This document shows, piece after piece, positions 22,834-30,911 of a stretch of DNA of 64,000 nt; position 1 is the first letter of the stretch; each line of letters begins with the position of its first letter. A model generated the notes under the pieces. It was not told the origin of the DNA, ran no database searches, and was given only the letters and a program-made list of their open reading frames with translations. The stretch comes from JBDKVA01 sp039679375 (GTDB lineage Bacteria; Bacillota; Clostridia; Acetivibrionales; DTU013). A program made the translations under genes and the position numbers. The DNA is taken from contig JBDKVA010000020.1 in NCBI GenBank assembly GCA_039679375.1, positions 1 to 64,000 on the forward strand, in the 5' to 3' direction.

Positions 22834-24264
22834 ATGGATATACAAAAATATATCAGCACATGGGTGGATGCTCATGAAAGTGAGCTTATTGCTGATATTT
22901 CCCGTCTGGTAGCCATTAAGAGCGTACGTGGAGATACGCTGGAGGGGATGCCTTTCGGAGAAGGCCCGGCAAAAGCCCTTGGGGAGGCGCTGAAAATTTG
23001 CGCAGAGCACGGTTTTTCCGTACGCAATTACAACAATTATGCGGGCTCTGCCGACCTGTGCGATAAAGAAACCGTTTTGGACATTCTCGGACACCTTGAT
23101 GTTGTAGGAGAGGGTGACGGCTGGAATACAGACCCCTATACTGCCACACAAAGGGACGGTTGCCTCTACGGGCGCGGCACCGACGATGATAAGGGTCCGG
23201 TTATAGCGGCGTTGTTCGCCATGCGTGCAGTACGGGAACTTGGGCTACCCATGAAATACAATGTCAGGCTCATTATGGGCACCGACGAGGAATCAGGCTC
23301 AGGCGATATGTCTTACTATTACTCAGTCGAGAAGCCTGCTCCCAATACCTTCTCCCCCGACTCCAGCTTTCCGGTTTATAATGTAGAAAAGGGCAATTAC
23401 AAACCTATATTTACAAAGACATGGCCGGCTGAGGATGCACTGCCGCGTGTGACATTTTTTAATGGCGGCTACCGCATAAATGTTTTGCCCGCGGATGCCA
23501 GGGCTAAGGTGGCAGGTATCCCCGCAGACGAGCTTCGTGCCCGTTGCGCGCCCATTGCAGAGGAATGCGGCGTCAGGCTCACTGTGACCGGCAGCGAAAA
23601 CGGCGGCGAAATTTTCATCTCCGGCGTTGCGGCTCATGCCTCCACACCCGAGAATGGTATATGCGGCCTTACGGCGCTGTTAAAAATGCTCGCGGCTCTG
23701 CCTCTTGCAGATTGTCCGTCCACATTGGCGCTCAAACAGCTTGGAGAGGTATTCCCCCATGGTGACAGTGAGGGAAAAGCAGCCGGTATCGCCATGGAGG
23801 ATGAGATTTCCGGCAAGCTCACGCTGGCTTTCAGCCTGCTGTCTATGGACGAACATGGCATCAGCGGACAATTTGACAGCCGCATACCTATCTGTGCAAC
23901 GGAGAAAAACTGTGCCGGAATCATGGAAATGCGCCTCAGTAATCTTGGCTTCGCAGTGAAGGGCGAGATGCGCCCTCCCCACCACACTCCGGCCGATAGC
24001 CCATTTATCAAAACACTGCTGAAGTGCTTTGAGCAGTATACTGGCCTCCCGGGCGAGTGCAAATTCATGGGCGGCGGTACGTACGTCCACGATGTTGAGG
24101 GCGGTGTTGCTTTCGGCGCAGGTATGCCCGGATTTCGCTCCAACCTCCACAGTGCAAACGAGCGTCTGTGCATCCGGGATATTTTGACTGCGTGTAAGAT
24201 TTTTGCACAAGTCATCGCCGATATGTGCTGTGAAACAAACAAATGGTGCTCATTCCGGATCTGA
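22834..24264 (+). CDS. M20/Sapep-family dipeptidase (PepV-like)
   Basis: A 476-residue zinc/manganese dipeptidase of the M20A Sapep/PepV group, which splits dipeptides and carnosine-like substrates in the cytosol. Metal and catalytic residues are visible: LGHLDVVGEGDGW (first metal His and catalytic Asp, ~residue 90), GRGTDDDKGP (bridging Asp), GTDEESGSGD (catalytic Glu and metal Glu), SPDSSFP (metal Asp) and SNLHSANER (last metal His). The dimerisation/lid domain occupies ~residues 190-365. It has its own promoter and an ACGGAG site before the ATG. Downstream is trmB. A peptide-nutrition role is likely. Confidence 0.9.
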   Translation: MDIQKYISTWVDAHESELIADISRLVAIKSVRGDTLEGMPFGEGPAKALGEALKICAEHGFSVRNYNNYAGSADLCDKETVLDILGHLDVVGEGDGWNTDPYTATQRDGCLYGRGTDDDKGPVIAALFAMRAVRELGLPMKYNVRLIMGTDEESGSGDMSYYYSVEKPAPNTFSPDSSFPVYNVEKGNYKPIFTKTWPAEDALPRVTFFNGGYRINVLPADARAKVAGIPADELRARCAPIAEECGVRLTVTGSENGGEIFISGVAAHASTPENGICGLTALLKMLAALPLADCPSTLALKQLGEVFPHGDSEGKAAGIAMEDEISGKLTLAFSLLSMDEHGISGQFDSRIPICATEKNCAGIMEMRLSNLGFAVKGEMRPPHHTPADSPFIKTLLKCFEQYTGLPGECKFMGGGTYVHDVEGGVAFGAGMPGFRSNLHSANERLCIRDILTACKIFAQVIADMCCETNKWCSFRI

Positions 24265-24305
24265 TTTGGAAAGCCTGAATTGACTCACCGGGAGGTATTA
24301 CTTAT

Positions 24306-24968
24306 ATGCGATTGAGAAGAAAAGCCTGGGCCAGGCCGGCGCTTGAAGCATGCAGCTTTTTTGTTAAAACTCCGGCAGACTATATCGGCAAATGGCATAC
24401 TGTATTTGAGAAAGACCAGGAAATCTGGCTTGAATTGGGTTGCGGCAAAGGCGGTTTTATTTCAAAACTGGCCTCTGCCAATCCTGACAAGAATTTCATT
24501 GCCATTGACATTAAGAGTGAGGTTTTAGCCCTTGCAAAAAAGAAAATTGAAAACGAGTATGCTGAAGCTAATGTAAATATAAGTAATATCAAGCTTATGT
24601 CCCATGAAATAATGTTAATTCACAAAATAATGAATGAGGACGATGTTGTTAATAGAATATATATCAATTTCTGCAATCCCTGGAGTAAAAATACCCTTAA
24701 AAAAAGGCGCCTTACACATCCGGTGCAGCTGAAACAGTACAATGCGTTTTTAGCTCCGGGAGGTCAAATATGGTTTAAAACAGATGACCGGCCATTATTT
24801 ACCGATTCCATAGGTTACTTTGAGCAATGTAGTTTTAAGGTCGTTTATCTCACCAATGATTTGCATGGCAGCGGCTTCGGGCAAAATATTGAAACTGAGC
24901 ATGAAAAGCTGTTTTCAAGCCAGGGCATTAAAATCAATTTCCTTATCGCAGAGAAAAAATCATTATAA
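24306..24968 (+). CDS. trmB: tRNA (guanine-N7-)-methyltransferase
   Basis: A 220-residue enzyme that methylates G46 of tRNA to m7G with SAM. It has the family start MRLRRKAWARPALEACSFFV, motif I IWLELGCGKGGFISKLA (~residues 40-56), FIAIDIKSEVLALAKKK, the NFCNPWSKNTLKKRRLTHP loop (family YINFPDPWPKxxHxKRR; here the usual DPWPK is NPWSK) and a WFKTDDRPLFTDSI segment. Length is standard. A GGGAGG site precedes the ATG. The local departures from the PWPK motif are noted but the overall match is strong. Confidence 0.9.
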   Translation: MRLRRKAWARPALEACSFFVKTPADYIGKWHTVFEKDQEIWLELGCGKGGFISKLASANPDKNFIAIDIKSEVLALAKKKIENEYAEANVNISNIKLMSHEIMLIHKIMNEDDVVNRIYINFCNPWSKNTLKKRRLTHPVQLKQYNAFLAPGGQIWFKTDDRPLFTDSIGYFEQCSFKVVYLTNDLHGSGFGQNIETEHEKLFSSQGIKINFLIAEKKSL

Positions 24969-25000
24969 TTAGGGCATGCTTAACGGATAATGCTTATCCG

Positions 25001-25386
25001 TTAAATGAAAGCAACGCTTTCATACATCTCAGCCGTCACAAAATATCCGCGGTCCTGTGCGATTTTTATTGTCAGGACCTTGCTGCTTACACCCAGCTTC
25101 TGATAGATATTTTTGAAATGCGTTTTTGCCGTTTCCTCGGAAATACACAAGCGTGCTGCCATTTCTTTTCTGCTCAGTCCTTCGGCCGCCAGCCGCAAGA
25201 TATCTATTTCCCGCTGGGACAGGGGAACCGGATGGTAAGATGGCTCACGGATCGTTTGCTCATACTTCCGGCAAAGCGTCAGGATACGGTTCACATACCC
25301 GTCGTCAGGGTTGCTTTGAACAATCAACTGCAGCATTCCTATAATATGGGCGCGCTTTCAACGAAGGGTATGACCAGATCATAGAA
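25001..25386 (-). pseudogene. C-terminal remnant of a MalT-type LuxR regulator
   Basis: The frame 25336-25001 encodes a LuxR-type helix-turn-helix: LSQREIDILRLAAEGLSRKE then RLCISEETAKTHFKNIYQKL. Immediately upstream, in another register, the minus strand still encodes YDLVIPFVESAP, the end of the MalT-like helical domain, then hits a TAG. A frameshift around 25340 and loss of the long N-terminal ATPase/TPR region leave only the DNA-binding tail. Not expected to respond to a signal. Confidence 0.7.
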
Positions 25387-25452
25387 CCGGACGCAAGTCC
25401 TTATCGGAATTATTTCAGTTGGAAAGTAGTAACTGAATAATATATAATTAAG

Positions 25453-25490
25453 GGTACATGGAAAGTTCTTCTATGTACCACTTTTATTTT
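25453..25490 (+). terminator. hairpin with U-rich tail upstream of the adenylyltransferase fusion
   Basis: Arms 25453-25463 and 25469-25479 (GGTACATGGAA, one G-U) with a 5-base loop, then ACTTTTATTTTAG. It lies ~120 bases upstream of the gene at 25611 with no intact gene just before it, so it may be a leader attenuator or the end of a lost gene. Confidence 0.55.
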
Positions 25491-25610
25491 AGAAATGTCA
25501 GGCTGATGTTTGAAGAAGTAATTTGAGAGCAATGCACTGCTATGAAAAATGTGATTTTAAGACAATCGGTTGATTGGATAAAGAGTAAAGCATAGAGAAG
25601 AGGTTATATA

Positions 25611-26918
25611 ATGCGTACAGAAAAAGAAATGCTTGATTTGATTTTAAGCGTTGCTAATAATGATGAGCGTATTAGAGCTGTCTACATGAATGGTTCGAGG
25701 GTGAACCCTAACGTTGTCAAGGATATATATCAGGATTATGATATTGTTTATGTTGTAACCGAAACAAAATGGTTTTTGGAGAATAAAAACTGGATTTCCG
25801 TATTCGGTGATTTGGCAATAGTACAAGAGCCTGACAGCAATGACTTCGGATGGGGTATAAATATGGATTTCACACGTTCTTATACCTGGTTGATGCTGTT
25901 TAAAGACGGGGTAAGAATCGATTTGAACATTCAGATAAAGGATGAAATGTTAAAAAGATATATAAGCGACAGTCTAACAGTACCTCTTCTGGATAAAGAC
26001 AATTGTTTGCCTGAAATACCTGAATCAAGCGATATAGGATATTTTATAAAAAAGCCTTCACAAGCTCAATATAGAGGATGCTGCAATGAATTTTGGTGGT
26101 GCTTGCAAAATGTTGCCAAAGGTATCGCAAGAGATCAGCTTTCATATGCTATGTGGATGTATAATGTGATTATTAGAAATATGCTCGCACAAATGATTGA
26201 CTGGTATATCGGGATAAATACTGACTTTTCTGTGACGGTTGGGAAGAGCGGGAAGTATTATAAAAAGTATTTACCGGAAAACCTCTATTACTTATACGCA
26301 AAAACATATTCCGACAGCAATTATTACAATTTCTGGACAGCGATATTTAATGCCTGCGAGCTGTTTAGAATCATTGCACCACCTGTTGGCATGCATTTTG
26401 GATTTACTTATAATCAAGAGGAAGACATAAATATGATGGAATACCTGAACAGGGTAAAAGCGTCTTGCCAAAATGAAATGCCGGGTCTGAAACAGAATAC
26501 AGTAGAATTCTGGCAAGCCATAGACAAGCTCGTTTCGGAATCAGAGCTGATGATTGACCGTCCTAAAGGGAGCCGTCATCCAAGATATCCTGATGTAATA
26601 TATCAGGTCGATTATGGTTATTTAAAAGGTACTGCTTCTATGGACGGAGGAGGCATTGATGTCTGGAAGGGGACTAAGGAAAATCCTTCGGTTGATGCTG
26701 TGATGTGCATTGTCGACCTGGTGAAAAGAGACTCGGAGATTAAGCTGTTGTTTGGTTGTACTGAAGAGGAGAAGGATATTGTTTACCGGTTTCATAATGA
26801 AAGTGAGTTTATGAAGGGAATATTGATAGAGAGAAAGGATTGGAGACGAAGTATATGCGTAATATTTAAAAGCCAGGAGTTTTATAAAATATTGAGAAAA
26901 GAACTGGAGGAACAATAA
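25611..26918 (+). CDS. aadE-like: ANT(6)-type aminoglycoside adenylyltransferase fused to a pyrophosphatase-like domain
   Basis: A 435-residue fusion. Residues ~1-285 are an aminoglycoside 6-adenylyltransferase: MRTEKEMLDLILSVANNDER, the nucleotidyltransferase motif NGSRVNPNVVKDIYQDYDIV (GSR and DxD) and the helical C-lobe with YAMWMYNVIIRNMLAQMIDW. Residues ~310-430 match the small inorganic-pyrophosphatase-annotated family of Firmicutes: IDRPKGSRHPRYPDVIYQVD, YGYLKGTASMDGGGIDVWKG, KRDSEIKLLFGCTEEEKDIV. The first domain makes pyrophosphate when it adenylates streptomycin-type drugs from ATP. A linked pyrophosphatase could pull the reaction forward, an inference. Both halves are of full length. 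GAAGAGG lies upstream of the ATG, and the next gene starts directly after the stop. Confidence 0.88.
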   Translation: MRTEKEMLDLILSVANNDERIRAVYMNGSRVNPNVVKDIYQDYDIVYVVTETKWFLENKNWISVFGDLAIVQEPDSNDFGWGINMDFTRSYTWLMLFKDGVRIDLNIQIKDEMLKRYISDSLTVPLLDKDNCLPEIPESSDIGYFIKKPSQAQYRGCCNEFWWCLQNVAKGIARDQLSYAMWMYNVIIRNMLAQMIDWYIGINTDFSVTVGKSGKYYKKYLPENLYYLYAKTYSDSNYYNFWTAIFNACELFRIIAPPVGMHFGFTYNQEEDINMMEYLNRVKASCQNEMPGLKQNTVEFWQAIDKLVSESELMIDRPKGSRHPRYPDVIYQVDYGYLKGTASMDGGGIDVWKGTKENPSVDAVMCIVDLVKRDSEIKLLFGCTEEEKDIVYRFHNESEFMKGILIERKDWRRSICVIFKSQEFYKILRKELEEQ

Positions 26919-27335
26919 ATGAGCAGTGAAGTGTTAGAAAAGTCATCAGCCCTTGTTGGACGTAGTTTTACAGGTGTATTAGGTACAGTTGATGAAAATG
27001 GAAATCCTCAGGTTAAGGCAATGATAAAAACGGCGGCAAATGGTCTCAAGGAATTCTGGTTTTGCTCTAATGCCTCTTCGAAGAGAGTAGCACAGATACA
27101 GAAAAACCCTAATGCCAGTCTTTATTTCTACGATGAGAAAACCTTTGAGGGCTTGATGCTAACCGGAAAAGCAGAGGTTTCTTATGATGATGAAAAAAGG
27201 AAAGAATTATGGAATGATGAAATGAAAAAATACTATCCTTTGGGCTGCACTGACCCGGATTTTGCATTGATTATATTCACTGCAAGTAAGGGCAACTATT
27301 ATCATGGGCTGAAGAATATCGATTTTGATATATAA
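26919..27335 (+). CDS. pyridoxamine 5'-phosphate oxidase family protein (138 aa)
   Basis: A flavin-binding split-barrel protein: SALVGRSFTGVLGTVDENGN and QVKAMIKTAANGLKEFWFCS, SSKRVAQIQKNPNASLYFYD, then LMLTGKAEVSYDDEKRKELW and a terminal FTASKGNYYHGLKN. It fits the general-stress/PPOX-like group of about 140 residues. Its start immediately follows the stop of the adenylyltransferase fusion and uses a GGAGG site within that gene, so the two are co-translated. Flavin-dependent reduction of an unknown substrate is the family role. The pairing with a resistance gene is unexplained. Confidence 0.83.
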   Translation: MSSEVLEKSSALVGRSFTGVLGTVDENGNPQVKAMIKTAANGLKEFWFCSNASSKRVAQIQKNPNASLYFYDEKTFEGLMLTGKAEVSYDDEKRKELWNDEMKKYYPLGCTDPDFALIIFTASKGNYYHGLKNIDFDI

Positions 27336-27377
27336 CGCGGAATTGATGAAGAATAATTAGATAAAGGGGAAATTACT

Positions 27378-28061
27378 ATGGCAGATCCGAACCGCCAATA
27401 CTGGAACCAACAATTTAAAGTATTACAGGACACGTGGCCGAAACCTGATAACTTTGAAACCTGTATTGAAATTTGTCTGAATGTCCATGCTATGGTGCAT
27501 ACAGCTGAAATGACTAATACCGGTTTATGGTCCTTTGAAGATGAATTATGGGAAGGAATGTCTGAAGAAGCCTGTCGTAAGGTACATAAAGATGATCAGT
27601 CAATTGCCTGGAAACTATGGCATTCCACTCGGATAGAAGATATCACAATGAACATTTTAATAGCTGGGGAGCCACAAATATTATACACCGGAAACTGGTT
27701 TGAAAAGATGGGAATATCTGTTCATGATACCGGAAATGCAATGAATGAAAAGGAAATTGAAGTATTAAGTAATTCAATTGATATTCAGGTCTTAAGGGAG
27801 TATCGTCTGGCAGTGGGTAGAAAGACAAGAAACATTATTAAATCTCTGAAGGCTGATGATTTGAAACAAAGAGTTGAGTCCTCCAGACTACAGAGAATAA
27901 TGGATGAGGGGGCAGTTGTGGAAGAAGCCAGGGGGCTTATTGACTACTGGGGTAAAAAGACTTTTTCAGGTCTTTTACTGATGCCTGCCACCCGGCATAA
28001 TCTTGTACATTTGAATGAATCCATGCGAATTCTTGGGAAAGAAAAATCACGTGCAATTTGA
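27378..28061 (+). CDS. DinB-like four-helix metalloprotein
   Basis: A 227-residue helical protein. Three histidine-bearing helices are placed as in DinB/YfiT metal sites: NVHAMVHTAEM (~residues 34-44), KLWHSTRIEDITMN (~76-89) and MPATRHNLVHLNESMRI (~201-217). DinB-superfamily proteins bind a divalent metal and include bacillithiol- or mycothiol-transferases, so a thiol-linked detoxification role is possible. GGGGAAA precedes the ATG. Identity with DinB is by fold-like pattern only. Confidence 0.65.
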   Translation: MADPNRQYWNQQFKVLQDTWPKPDNFETCIEICLNVHAMVHTAEMTNTGLWSFEDELWEGMSEEACRKVHKDDQSIAWKLWHSTRIEDITMNILIAGEPQILYTGNWFEKMGISVHDTGNAMNEKEIEVLSNSIDIQVLREYRLAVGRKTRNIIKSLKADDLKQRVESSRLQRIMDEGAVVEEARGLIDYWGKKTFSGLLLMPATRHNLVHLNESMRILGKEKSRAI

Positions 28062-28062
28062 T

Positions 28063-28316
28063 ATAATCGCAAAAAAGATGGTTTGCGCGAACAAGGTCTA
28101 CGTTGGCGTAAGCACGGGCAGTATCATTGCCACTCCAAACATAGGCGACCCGTTTGACGAAAGCACAGCTGGACTGTGTCTGGTTAATGCTTATCTCTCC
28201 GTTCACTGCCCGGGAAATATGGAACTGAGAACAGACCTGCTATTGCCGCACATCCCCTGACAGATAATCAGGCTTTGGCTGTAACATGTAGTGGATATAA
28301 GGTGATTGAAGGTTAA
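28063..28316 (+). pseudogene. C-terminal remnant of a peptidase E (S51) gene, frameshifted
   Basis: Directly after the DinB-like gene, one frame encodes KVYVGVSTGSIIATPNIGDP (nucleophile Ser region GxSxGS of S51 peptidase E) and AGLCLVNAYLSVHCPG, stopping at 28260. The next register continues LTDNQALAVTCSGYKVIEG to 28316. The N-terminal half is absent and there is a frameshift, so this is a dead gene. Confidence 0.65.
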
Positions 28317-28363
28317 AAAGAACAAAAAAGACATTGGAAATATATGATAAATAATTTTGAATA

Positions 28364-28402
28364 TGACATACTGTTGTCAAATCTGATGGAATAAAATATC
28401 AG
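28364..28402 (+). promoter_or_regulatory. TGACA-N6-TGTCA operator over the promoter of the first Fpg-like locus
   Basis: TGACA-TACTGT-TGTCA at 28364-28379. Its right half supplies the -35 TTGTCA (28374-28379), with 17 bases to TATCAG (28397-28402). The same dyad, with the same promoter geometry, recurs at 30772. Binding would block RNA polymerase. Confidence 0.65.
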
Positions 28403-28429
28403 TATCAAAATTGAAAGGAGACAAGGATT

Positions 28430-28696
28430 ATGCAGAATACAGATATGAAATTTTGTCAGAGCTGTGCAATGCCCATGGAGAATTTGGATTTACATGGAAC
28501 CAATGCTGACGGCAGTAAGAATGAGGACTATTGCCACTATTGCTTCAAAGACGGATCCTTTACTAAGGATGAAACAATGGAGGAAATGATTGAAGCTTGT
28601 GTGCCCTTTGTGTCAAAAGGTAATCCATGGCCGGATGAAGATACCGCAAGGAAAACCATGAGGGAGCTGTTTCCGCAGCTGAAAAGGTGGAAATAA
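28430..28696 (+). CDS. small zinc-ribbon protein
   Basis: An 88-residue protein with a four-cysteine zinc ribbon: FCQSCAMPM near residue 9 and DYCHYCFKDGSF near residue 35, followed by MEEMIEACVPFV and a short helical tail ending LFPQLKRWK. This matches the putative zinc-ribbon family often found beside MutM-like or transcription-related genes. GAAAGGAG lies 9 bases before the ATG. Its end is 2 bases from the Fpg-like gene, so they form an operon under the 28364 operator. Function unknown. Confidence 0.8.
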   Translation: MQNTDMKFCQSCAMPMENLDLHGTNADGSKNEDYCHYCFKDGSFTKDETMEEMIEACVPFVSKGNPWPDEDTARKTMRELFPQLKRWK

Positions 28697-28698
28697 AG

Positions 28699-29520
28699 AT
28701 GATAGAGCTACCTGAATCTTATGTTTTGGCAGAACAGATTAACCGCACATTAAAAGGAAAAACCATTATAAATGCGGAAGCCAACCATACTCATCATGCT
28801 TTTGCGTGGTACACAGGAAATCCGGCGGATTATCACGAAAAACTAACCGGAAAAACGATTACCTGTGCTGACATATTTAGCGGAAGCTTGAGAATAAGAG
28901 CGGAAGATATGGTGATGCTCATAAGCACTCCCATCAGATATTACATGGCAGGCGAAAAGCTGCCTAGAAAACACCAACTCTTTATTGAGTTTGATGATTT
29001 CACTGCTATTACCTGCACGATACAGATGTGGGGTTGTATGTTCTGCTTTAAAGATGGCGACCAGGGCGGTATACCGGAACAGCATACAATTAAAAACTGT
29101 CCAACTCCGCTAGAGGATAGCTTTGATGAAAATTATTTTATGTCTTTATACAAGGGCGAGAAACTTACTTCTCTTTCTGCAAAAGCTTTTCTCGCTACGG
29201 AACAGCGGATACCCGGTCTTGGAAACGGGGTGCTCCAAGACATACTTTGGACCGCGAAAATTCACCCGAAACGTAAAATGTCAACACTGTCCGATACTGA
29301 AATTAGAGGAATGTATGCAGCTGTAAAAAGCGTGATTGGTGCAATGATTCTTCAAGGCGGAAGGGATACGGAACGCGACCTTTTCGGCTGCCCTGGCGGA
29401 TATATAACCATCCTAAGTAAAAATACGGTAGACAAGCCCTGTCCTGCCTGCGGGACCGTTATCAAAAAAGAAGCCTACATGGGCGGCAGTATTTACTATT
29501 GTGAAGGATGCCAGAGGTAA
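28699..29520 (+). CDS. Fpg/Nei-like DNA glycosylase homologue 1
   Basis: A 273-residue MutM/Nei-family protein. The H2TH helix region is KAFLATEQRIPGLGNGVLQD (~residues 158-177), and the C-terminal zinc finger is CPACGTVIKKEAYMGGSIYYCEGC (four Cys). The N-terminus reads MIELPESYVLAEQ; canonical MutM/Nei begin with Met-Pro-Glu, where the exposed proline is the Schiff-base nucleophile. Here that residue is Ile, while the next Glu-Leu-Pro-Glu is kept. The protein may bind damaged DNA without the standard lyase chemistry, or use another residue. ATG 28699 chosen over the GTG at 28687. Paralogue of the gene at 31417. Confidence 0.85.
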   Translation: MIELPESYVLAEQINRTLKGKTIINAEANHTHHAFAWYTGNPADYHEKLTGKTITCADIFSGSLRIRAEDMVMLISTPIRYYMAGEKLPRKHQLFIEFDDFTAITCTIQMWGCMFCFKDGDQGGIPEQHTIKNCPTPLEDSFDENYFMSLYKGEKLTSLSAKAFLATEQRIPGLGNGVLQDILWTAKIHPKRKMSTLSDTEIRGMYAAVKSVIGAMILQGGRDTERDLFGCPGGYITILSKNTVDKPCPACGTVIKKEAYMGGSIYYCEGCQR

Positions 29521-29614
29521 AAAAAGATTCGAACGATTCTTGGCAGACCGGTTAAATGTGCGTTTGCGATTAAAATTCAGGAGTATCAAGATAATGTATA
29601 AATGCATGTTATAG

Positions 29615-29824
29615 AAAGAGATTAAGCCATCGCTTAATGATATTTATAATATAATTGGAGATGATGGAACAACTCTTTTGAAAGACTTTTATAATTTTAT
29701 GAGGTTATCTTACGACATTGTTTCTGAGATAAGGTTCCCTTTTAGAAATAAATATGGTTGGGGGATCAAGTACAGCCAGTCCGCGTATTCAAGAGGCCTT
29801 CCTTCCATTGGAGTGCGAATTTGA
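29615..29824 (+). pseudogene. mosaic remnant: DUF3788-like start joined to a flavin-reductase fragment
   Basis: From 29615 an open frame without a start codon reads KEIKPSLNDIYNIIGDDGTT then KYGWGIKYS, similar to the beginning of DUF3788-type proteins. It then passes into a segment whose DNA (about 29780-29825) resembles 22441-22490 of the flavin reductase gene, in another reading frame, and stops. This indicates duplication and illegitimate joining. The rest of 29521-29844 shows no gene. Confidence 0.5.
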
Positions 29825-29844
29825 AATTTGTTGGAGGAAAAAGT

Positions 29845-30453
29845 ATGATTACATTTGAAAGTATCATGTCAATAGATAAAAACGCTTTGCCGGAAGCGGC
29901 AAAAACATTAAGCAGCGGCGATATTTCACAGCTTGTGGAGTGGTTGGCCTTAAAAGACGATAATATCAGGTATCAGGCGTTTAAACTCCTTCAATACCGT
30001 TCAATATCCTTCGGCGATGTTTATCCGTATTGGAATATCTTCCGTAACAAGCTGAGCAGCGATAATTCGTACCAGAGAAGCATCGGGCTTATGCTTATTG
30101 CAGATAATGCAAAATGGGATTCGGAAGACCGGATGGAGAACGTTATTGATGAATATCTGATGCTCTTAAACGATGAAAAGCCCATAACAATACGTCAATG
30201 CATTCAGTCGTTGGAGAAAATAGCGCCGTACAAGCCGGACTTAAACAGCAAAATTGCAGAAAGTCTTGTTTCATTTAACCTCATGGATATCAAAGAAACG
30301 ATGCGCAGATCCATATTGCTGGATATATTAAATGTCCTGCTCGTCATAAGAAAAGAGCTAAAAAAGGATATAATTGAAAGCTTTATCCTAAACGCTCTTT
30401 CCGGTGATGTTCTGGATGAAAAATCCAGAAAGCAAATCGAAGCGCTTTTGTAA
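29845..30453 (+). CDS. HEAT-repeat-like hypothetical protein
   Basis: A 202-residue, almost all-helical protein. Helix pairs such as QLVEWLALKDDNIRYQAFKL and YQRSIGLMLIADNAKWDSED, and KPITIRQCIQSLEKIAPYKP repeat with ~35-40 residue spacing, as in HEAT/ARM repeats of the DNA alkylation repair (AlkD) or scaffold type. No catalytic motif is seen. The start at 29845 has TTGGAGGA 7 bases upstream; an open frame reaches back to 29758 through the mosaic remnant. It lies between the two Fpg-like loci. A DNA- or protein-scaffold role is only a guess. Confidence 0.55.
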   Translation: MITFESIMSIDKNALPEAAKTLSSGDISQLVEWLALKDDNIRYQAFKLLQYRSISFGDVYPYWNIFRNKLSSDNSYQRSIGLMLIADNAKWDSEDRMENVIDEYLMLLNDEKPITIRQCIQSLEKIAPYKPDLNSKIAESLVSFNLMDIKETMRRSILLDILNVLLVIRKELKKDIIESFILNALSGDVLDEKSRKQIEALL

Positions 30454-30483
30454 AAGCACTTCCCTCCGAAAGGCTTTCCTGCT

Positions 30484-30627
30484 ATGCAACAATCTCTAAT
30501 GTCCAAAACCTTCTATTTTCCATCCGGTCCGAGTAAGCTGAAGTTCAAAATGAGTGGTTCCGGTTTTGAGGATACTTATGCGTTTATTGAAGAAATCAAC
30601 TGTCTTGTGCAGGAAACCGTAATATAA
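30484..30627 (+). CDS. 47-codon hypothetical ORF or remnant
   Basis: The frame encodes SKTFYFPSGPSKLKFKMSGS and GFEDTYAFIEEIN, with regular codon use but a weak ribosome site. It may be a small protein or the C-terminal end of a lost gene. No family recognised. Confidence 0.35.
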   Translation: MQQSLMSKTFYFPSGPSKLKFKMSGSGFEDTYAFIEEINCLVQETVI

Positions 30628-30770
30628 TGGAATAGTCTTAAGATGTAACATACAAATGTAAGATTAAGCCAAAACGATCAGGCTGTAGTTTCATAAGTTG
30701 TAACACATATGAAAAATTGTTAAAATACACAGTGAAAGAATTACAGAATTTTAAGAAGGATTTTCTAACT

Positions 30771-30810
30771 TGACACACTGTTGTCAGATTAGGGATGGTA
30801 AAATATAGAG
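30771..30810 (+). promoter_or_regulatory. TGACA-N6-TGTCA operator over the promoter of the second Fpg-like locus
   Basis: TGACA-CACTGT-TGTCA at 30772-30787; TTGTCA (30782-30787) with 17 bases to TATAGA (30805-30810). Same dyad and geometry as at 28364, and same dyad as in the palindrome at 20196. Confidence 0.65.
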
Positions 30811-30911
30811 ACAAGATAGAGATTGTTCTAAATTGCATCCAGGCATTGAGGATATCCCGCGCTATTTGAAATTGGTTGAATTAGGCGTGAAAAGGTAAAG
30901 GAATAAAAGAT

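Noticed and set aside
25354..25437. Plus-strand frame with SPYRNYFSWKVVTE as a remnant gene
   Set aside because: It overlaps the minus-strand MalT-like coding and has no start or family match.
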